From: Bretschneidera sinensis
Lineage: Eukaryota > Streptophyta > Magnoliopsida > Brassicales > Akaniaceae
Length of the DNA stretch: 64,000 nt
Assembly (NCBI GenBank): GCA_023935145.1
Contig: CM043699.1
Coordinates: 108,058,036 to 108,122,035 of the forward strand
Reading direction: 5' to 3'
Below, piece after piece: positions 57,616 to 64,000 of this stretch. Position numbers and translations under genes: made by a program. A model generated the notes under the pieces. The model had not been told where the DNA came from and did not search any database. It saw only the letters and a program-made list of their open reading frames with translations. The number at the start of each line of letters is the position of its first letter. The first letter of the stretch is position 1.

Positions 57616-58631
57616 AGTTTAAACAGGAGACACCCACTTGCTATCTGAAATAGGGTAAATAACGCCACAATCAAGTAACTTAATTACCTCATCTTGCACT
57701 ACCTTCATCATATATGGATGTAGGTGTCTCTGGGCCTCTCTGGTGGGTTTGGCACCATCCTCCAATAGGATCCTATAGATGCACATGGTTGGGCTAATTC
57801 CCTTGATATCTATCAAAGTCCAACCAATGGCGGTCTTGTACTTCTTCAGAACATACACAAGTTTCTTTTCTTGGTCCTCCTCCAACTTCAAGGATATAAT
57901 AACAGGTAGCGTCTCCTTGTCCCCCAAAAAGACATACTTCAAGTGATTTGGCAAAACCTTAAGCTCAAGTGTAGGAGCCTGTATCACTGAAGGTAACATT
58001 TTGTTAATGGAAATAGGAAAGGACAAAGGAGGAATAGACCTTGGTAATATGGGTTGGGCCTCAAGGGAGGCTACGGTTTTGATCACAATGAGCTCTTCAG
58101 CTTTCTCCAACTCAGCCCTAGAAATGGATTCTCCATTCTCAGTATAACCAACTCCTTGAGAGAGCGTTATTTTCAACTCATCCTCTTCTATTGCTTCTAA
58201 AAATCTCTCATAGCTTCAAAGATGTTGAAGTGTATAACTTCATTATCAAATTCCATGCTTAGTGTTCCCTCATAAACATCAATCTTTGTTCTTACGGTCC
58301 TCATGAATGAGCACCCTAAAAGCAATGGCGTGGAATTTATGGGCGAATCTTCCATATTAAGGACATAGAAGTCAGCAGGAAAAATGAGTTGATTCACCTA
58401 CACAAGAACATCCTCAACGTATCTTTTAGGATACTTATTAGATCAATCAGCCAATTGGATAATAACATTATCACTTTTAAGTGCACCTAGCTCTAAAGAA
58501 GCATAGAGACTATAAGGCATCACATTAATTGAAGCTCCTAAGTCTAGCATGACATTATCAAATTTGTTGGTACCAATCACACAAGGAACAGAAAAACTCC
58601 CTGGATCCTTAAGCTTTGATGGCAATTTCCT
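57616..58631 (-). pseudogene. pol: Athila protease and linker
   Basis: Retroviral-type aspartic protease: KLKDPGSFSVPCVIG, active site MLDLGASINVMPYSLY at about 58560-58510, FPADFYVLNME, LLLGCSFMRT. It is followed by a linker (58176-57619) with KKYKTAIGWTLIDIKGISPTMC and HPYMMKVVQDEVIKLLDCG, which leads into RT. In-frame stops near 58630, 58440, 58400, 58195 and 57618. Confidence 0.88.
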
Positions 58632-60573
58632 TTAGATGACAGCAGAGACTGTCTCATTCATCTTCATCACCTCCTTCTCACGAGTCTGCCTCCTTGTAGT
58701 ACAAAGCTCCTTCAGAAACTTGGCATATCTTAGCACTTGCTTCAAGCACTCAATCAAAGGCATGTTGACTTGTACCTTCTTAAAAATCTCTAAGATGGCC
58801 TGATCAGATTCATCCTTCTTGGTTTTGGCAAACCTACTAGGAAAAGGTACATGAGCAAAAGGATTAGAATCAAAAGAGTGTTTAGGGTTTTGTTCGTTAC
58901 CTCGACGTTTTAAAGCATTCTCAAATGATGGAGGACCAATCTCTTCCTCCATTGAAGTGACGGGATCTTTCTGTATTTCCTTCTTGGTGCTCTCAAAGTC
59001 CTCTTCCTCATCGTGGGTCACTTTGGCTTTCTTCTGAGTTTTAAGAACATCCACAAGGGTCTTACCACTCCTTGTGGTAATAACTTTAGCTTGCTTGATA
59101 ATTGGGTTGGGAACAGTGTTGCTAGGAAATTTTCCACTCTCCGTTATCTTCCCCATGAAGTCCACCACTTGTCCCAATTGCTTCTTTAGCTCTGCAATAT
59201 CCTTAGTGTGAGCCTGTTGACCTGTAATAAGAGCTTGAGTAGCAGTAGTTAAATTCTGTTGCCCTTAAGCAAGGGACTTTAAAATTTCATCATAATTATA
59301 AGCAACAGAATTTGTAGGCACAATAGGATTAGGGACAAAGTTTTGAGGTACCTGAGGCCTCATACACAAACCTGGAGGGCGTAGAAACACTTGCCCTTGA
59401 TCTTGAGGGTTTTGAACATTATCATTGTTGGCCCAATGAAAATTGGGGTGATATCTAAGCCCAGGGTTATATGTGTTAGAGAAAGGGTTGTACCTTTGTC
59501 CACCTTGATTACCTTGAAACCCAACAGTGTTAAGAGACTCCCATCCTCCATTGTTGATCAGTTGGATGCCCTTGAGTACATCATACACCATAGATTTGAG
59601 CAACTTGTTGTACTTGTGCTCCATTCACGTTCAATACCTGAGACAGAAGACTAGACATTTTATTAACTTTTTCCTCAAGACCAGAGTTAGAAGATACCTC
59701 ATTCACCCCACGAGTGGAGTTTAACACTCCCTCGTATTGTTGATAATTAAGAGCACGTTGGGCGAGCAAATCGTTAGCGACTTCAGGTGTCTTATCGACA
59801 AAAGAACCTCCGACAGCAACATCTAACAATTGACGTTCGAGGGGAAGAAGTCCCTCATAAAAGTAAGTGAGAAGATTCCCTTCCTTCATCTCATGTGAAG
59901 GACATGATGCAATTAAGCTCTTGAATCTCTCATAGTAAGCATAGAACGCCTCATCCTTCCTTTGCTCAATTCCAGTTATCTGCTTCCTCAAGACAGTAAT
60001 CCTTGAGGCAGGAAAGTACTTAGTTAGAAACACAGTCATTAGCTTCTCCTATGTGTTGATATAACCTGAAGGTAGATCAAACAACCAAGTCTTTGCCTTA
60101 TCTTCAAGTGAAAAAGGGAATGACTTTAGCTTCAGAACGTTGAGATCCGCATTCTGTGGGCACATACTTGAACACACAAACTGGAACTCCTTGAGATGTT
60201 TGTGAGGATCTTCGTTAGTGAACCCATGGAATTTGGGTAAGTGGTGCAAGAACCCACTCTTCAGTTCGAACTCAACTATCTTGCCAACTACTGGTTCTAG
60301 ATAAGTAATACAAGTTGGTGCAACTCCCCCATCAGTTGAAGAAGACATTTGCCTAATAGTTTCAGCCATTGGTAATTCATCTTCCTTACTTTCGTCTTCT
60401 AAGTCAGGTATGTCTTCTTCCTCGTCTGACAAATGATGTGAAGAATTATCTGACTCCTCCGACTCTACCCTCCCTACTTGGTGAGGTGGGGGTTGATTTG
60501 TAGAAGGTGCAACTTCTTTTAGTAAAGCCAAGCGTTTTCTAAGTTCTTGAGTCTTTCTACTGACTGTTGACAT
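58632..60573 (-). pseudogene. gag: Athila gag (broken)
   Basis: From MSTVSRKTQELRKRLALL at 60573, an acidic Ser-rich segment, then the gag core: HHLPKFHGFTNEDPHKHLKE, LKSFPFSLEDKAKTWLFDLP, a stop at 60049, MTVFLTKYFPASRITVLRKQ, ACPSHEMKEGNLLTYFYEGL. Then a region with LEEKVNKMSSLLSQVL, a frameshift near 59600, NPFSNTYNPGLRYHPNFHW, and a C-terminal block LGQVVDFMGKITESGKFPSN to NMPLIECLKQVLRYAKFLKE. Two stops and a frameshift; otherwise complete. Confidence 0.9.
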
Positions 60574-60790
60574 TCATGGACCTAAACAACAAAAGCAAAG
60601 GAATCAATATATAAGTTAAAGTTTGAAATACAAATAATAATGAGCTTCCCTTCATACAAACGTTACAAATGGTTTTAAAGAAGTCACATGCTAAAATTGT
60701 AATCAAGTAAAACACAAGGTATATTATATGCAAATTTTACAAGTAGAATATTAACAAGTTAAATGACACTAAAATATAGAGATTTTGCAA

Positions 60791-60808
60791 TCCCCAGCAA
60801 CGGCGCCA
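60791..60808 (-). other. Primer-binding site of the Athila-type element
   Basis: TGGCGCCGTTGCTGGGGA on the minus strand, two bases inside the 5' LTR end. It matches the Athila/Tat primer site with one change. Confidence 0.88.
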
Positions 60809-60810
60809 TT

Positions 60811-62685
60811 TGATAGACAGTTTATTTCGGTCATCAACAAACCCTGCAGAAGATTGTAGTAAAGTGATTAGTAGGGTATCGTTATTGGCCGGGGATTACT
60901 CTATACTAAAGAGTCATAAAAGTAATAAAAAATGATTTGGTTGGTTTAATTAACAGTTTATAAACAAATATAAATCTACATCTATTAACATTACACAATA
61001 TTAGGGGGGTTTTCATGATCTAATTTTTCTTTTTACTAATTTTACTAAGGAAATTAAAGAACAATTATTTACAATTGATCATTTTCTCTCACAATTCAGA
61101 AAATCAAGTTTGTTAAATGACTAATCAAATTGCTTCAATGTAGACAACGAATTCGTGCCTCAATCACATATCCAAATTGAATCAAAGTGCAAGCCTAAAG
61201 AGATCATGCATTTTATAAATTCCTTCTTAGATAATCACTAAGCTTAAGAAAAGTCCATTAGCTAGTTATTTTGTTTAAGCAATCAAGTTAATACTTAGTG
61301 CATCCTTACAATTACTTAAACAAATCATTAAGATCTAAAGGAATTATGATTCAATAACATGTTCCTTATTCCTATGAAAAAGTCCATGGATAAAGAACAT
61401 GCAATTTCCAGAACATTGGCTATTGTTCATAGCTTTTACGACTTTAAATCGTACTCCAGATCAATTAGGTGATCAAAAGTGCGATTATGGCTTCAATGAT
61501 TTGCAATATCAAAGTTTTCAATATAACAGAACTAAAAATTCAACATATGTAATGAATTCATATGTCTACATATCATGAACAATTCGAAAACATTAAAGAA
61601 TAAATCTGAAAATTAACCAACTCATTGAATTAATAATAATCTCTAACATAAGAATCCAAGGCTGAAACAATTAAAAAGAATAGCCGTAAGGGGTACACTT
61701 CTTGAACACACTCAAGGAAGCTTGAGATGTTAATGGTGATGAACCTCACGGCTATGATGATAGAAGAAGGAGAACACATTTTGGAAAAGTTCTAATGTGC
61801 TCACAATTGGAGATGGAATAGTGGAGTGTTTCAGCCTTTTGCTTCTTGAATTTTGAGTAGAGATGGTTCCAAGAGAAAAGATGATCTCTTTTAGCTTACA
61901 AACACCCTATTTATAGAGCTTAGAACAACCCTCTAAGCTTAAGAAAAGCAAGAAAACAATGCTAAAAACAAGCCATGAAACATGCAAGGAAACAATCCCT
62001 AAAACATGCAAGGAATCAAGGAATGGGTCAAAAGTAAGAAATAGGAATACAATCCCGGAATTTCAGGAGGACCCAACTAGCAGAATTCAAATAGTATATC
62101 TTCTTCCAAACATCTCCAAAAGAGTTGAAACTTGTTGGGCTGGAAAGATGACATCTTGAACTTCAATTTGGACCTAAGAAAGTCTCAAAAAGGATATTGT
62201 TTGAGCCTGTTATGATGGGCCTAAACCCAGTAGGCTGTTGCATCCAAATCTTCCTCCACTTTAGGCTTGGACCTTACACCTTGCTTAGTTGACAAGAGAT
62301 TATGTGATTTTTGTTGGGCAAGCCCATGTTAGGTTGGATATACCCATGTCACTAATGGACTCCAATATTCTCTTGTGTTTTGACACATCATCCAAATAAT
62401 TCCAAGGTGGAAATTCCCTACAAAGAAATCAGAAAATAATAGATAAGGAAAGTTTCCATAATTAGAAAAGTTTCTTAGAATGATAAGACTATTTTCTCAA
62501 TCCACTTAGATTTCCTAAAGTAACTAGGAAAACTCATTTTAGCACCTTATTTTACCATTTCCATGTTCACAAGCTTTCTAAATACTAAGAAAAGAAACTA
62601 AGCTCAAAATAACAAAGTTAAGAGAATTACAAAGCCAAATAGGGTAGGAAAGGCATTAAAAACGTAACACAAAGTGTTCCTATCA
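60811..62685 (-). repeat. 5' LTR of the Athila-type element
   Basis: 1875 bases, closely matching 51444-53349. It has two copies of the 26-base unit (61978-62016). The short ORF at 61959-62159 is the repeat read through and is not a gene. Confidence 0.92.
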
Positions 62686-64000
62686 CACAATCCTAGGATA
62701 ATAGTTATTGAAATTTCCAGGATGACTTAGTTGTGCATATCTATTATTCTTTGGATAATATTTCCTATGATACATGTTTCTATTGTGAGGAATATGCATG
62801 TCATTTCTAGGAAATGTATGATGATGATTTCTAGGATACTTGCTTGCATTATTATGAATATGCATATTATTTGTAGAATAACCATGATAGTAATTCCTAG
62901 GATATGCTTGTGCTGTGTGCAAGTCTTGAGTATACATGTTATTTCTAGGATGCATATGATGGTTACTCCTAGGATGTGTATAACCATTTCTTGAATGAGC
63001 AAACATATAAGCATGAGTATTTCTAGGATGTTTCATTCTTGTATATATATTAGAATTAGTATTTCTAGACCTACTAGCATTCTTCGAGGGAATGCTTTTG
63101 ATCTTGCTAGTGGTCTTTGAAGTAGAGGCTTCATTCACACATGATGCTTTCATGAATAAGTTCTCTTTTGATTTTTGATTGCCTAATGGAGAATATCCTA
63201 ACTTGGATTTTCCTCCACTTAATCTTTGGCAAGATAACACTTTATCAAGCTTTTCTTTTCCAAGCATGAGTCTAGATATTATGCCATTCAATTCTAATAT
63301 CTTCTTATTTAAGTTTTTGTTTTCACCTTTAAGAAAATCTTGAGAAGAATCATAAAGCAATGAAGATACTTTATCTTTTTCTTATTTTAGACTTTATCAT
63401 CTCTTTAGAAAGAGATGACACATTTTCCTTAAGAATAAAGTTCCTAGAATCGAATTTCTTCAATTCTTCATGCATTTCATTTATGATTTCTATCAATTCT
63501 TCACTGTTACTAACAATGTTATTTTTTTAAAGAGGGAGAAGTCGATACCTCATTTTCATCATCGATTTCCATAAGACATAGGTTAGCAATTTTCTCGTAT
63601 CTGATCTCTTTATTCGATGAGTCTTCTTCTTCATCATCACTCCAAGTGGTTGCAATCATAGCTTTCTTCTTGAAGCTCTTGTATGCTTTGCTTTTAGCTA
63701 TACAATCAGCCTTGATGTGACCGGGCTTCTTGCATCCATAACACATAAGTGGTTCCCTTTTTGAAGTGGACTCTTTTATGTATGGTTTCCTGCTTTTCTT
63801 CAAGAATATGTGAAACTGTTTAGTGATTAAAGCCATCTCACCATCTTCTTCGCTGCTCTCCAAGTCTTCTTCCATTTCTTCTTCTTTTTTGCTCGTAGAG
63901 GCTTTGAGAGCAATCACCTTTTTCTTCTTCTCATCATCATTGACAATGGGATTCATTTCTTCCATCTCGTATGTCAATAATGACCCGAGAAGTGTTTTGA
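62686..64000 (-). pseudogene. gag: Copia gag, C-terminal part (runs off the window)
   Basis: 63977-63519: a Lys/Glu-rich segment, then MALITKQFHIFLKKS and the CCHC knuckle CYGCKKPGHIKADC (about 63740-63699), then SDDEEEDSSN. After a stop and frameshift, 63360-62683 gives a long coiled-coil-like and basic extension (NLNKKILELNGIISRLMLGKEKLDKVL, KSKLGYSP) and a degenerate His/Asn/Arg-rich repeat region (HPRNN.., YPRNYYH). Extended gag of this kind is seen in SIRE-type copia. It is interrupted at 62685 by the Athila insertion; protease resumes at 51443. Confidence 0.87.

Larger units (their letters stand above)
51444..62685 (-). mobile_element. Athila-type Ty3/gypsy element, full length
   Basis: 11.2 kb on the minus strand, with perfect 5-bp duplication CACAA (51439-51443, 62686-62690). 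LTRs are 51444-53349 and 60811-62685, very similar to each other, and it has a primer-binding site and polypurine tract. It has gag, protease, RT, RNase H and integrase in gypsy order. The RT motif FMDDFSVFG and primer site TGGCGCCGTTGC place it in the Athila group. It interrupts the copia element between gag and protease. A 575-residue uninterrupted RNase H-integrase frame and near-identical LTRs suggest the youngest large insertion here. Confidence 0.95.
37824..64000 (-). mobile_element. Ty1/copia SIRE-like element with extra ORF, doubly interrupted and running off the window
   Basis: Minus-strand element. The 3' LTR is 37824-38938, then (reading leftward from the right) gag (64000-62686), protease, integrase, RT and RNase H, followed by an extra ORF before the polypurine tract. 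This order (integrase before RT) is copia. Sequence motifs and a long gag with a post-knuckle extension resemble SIRE-type elements. A gypsy-type element (42503-49182) sits in the RT, and an Athila element (51444-62685) sits between gag and protease. The copia sequence resumes after a 5-bp duplication in each case. The 5' LTR is outside the window. Catalytic residues are lost, so it is inactive. Confidence 0.9.

Noticed and set aside
62727..63014. Ile/Met/His-rich ORFs in both strands
   Set aside because: Shadows of the low-complexity gag extension of the copia element.
1..64000. tRNA or rRNA genes
   Set aside because: No cloverleaf with A and B boxes or rRNA-like block was recognised by eye. 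A tRNA scan was not possible here, so this is not exhaustive.

Overview
The window is nuclear DNA of a flowering plant, probably a eudicot. It is AT-rich, has spliced genes with GT-AG introns, and consists mostly of nested transposable elements: Ty3/gypsy, Ty1/copia, CACTA, Mutator-like, hAT and Tourist-like. The only intact host gene I can support is a two-exon thaumatin-like (PR-5) gene at 24179-25539 (+). A 3' fragment of a second thaumatin-like gene (361-415) and a broken 5' fragment of an amino-acid permease gene (about 35960-36314, minus) are also host-derived. Everything else with coding potential belongs to transposable elements, nearly all of it disrupted.

Layout. 1-359: part of a minus-strand LTR that cuts into a thaumatin-like pseudogene. 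361-10510: copy A of a segmental duplication, containing a Tourist-like MITE (733-10370) split by a complete but decayed chromodomain Ty3/gypsy element (1302-10296, 5-bp target duplication ATTAA). 11140-20661: a nested stack. A small hAT-type element (8-bp duplication) holds two Mutator-like elements (11429-12633 and about 12801-20473), and the second holds a gag-only LTR element (13515-20285, duplication ATACC). 20925-23006: two copies of a small MITE and a deleted hAT element with a transposase tail. 24036-25662: thaumatin-like gene with TATA box and W-box. 25718-34588: a complete CACTA (En/Spm) element with two gene remnants, inserted just downstream of that gene. 34592-35515: continuation of duplication copy B with an uninterrupted copy of the same MITE. 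35960-36420: permease pseudogene and its promoter. About 36540-37560: worn gypsy-like remnant.

37824-64000 (runs off the window): a minus-strand SIRE-like Ty1/copia element. It is split by a plus-strand non-autonomous gypsy-type element (42503-49182, duplication TTGTG) inserted in its reverse transcriptase, and by a minus-strand Athila-type element (51444-62685, duplication CACAA) inserted between its gag and protease.

How the parts relate. Because the 3' flank of the thaumatin-like gene occurs twice, each copy shows the unoccupied state of the other. This supports the ends of the CACTA and chromovirus insertions and orders events: MITE, then duplication, then CACTA in copy B and gypsy in copy A. 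The most unusual signal is in 37824-49182. Two unrelated retroelements each carry an extra ORF of the same family (resembling the 'putative plant transposon protein' family) downstream of the gag/pol region. Each also carries its own short repeated motif, both in its LTR and just upstream of that ORF: a 12-bp perfect palindrome in the copia element, and a GATCGAGCGCA-type motif in the gypsy-type element. All family assignments come from reading motifs; no database search was run.
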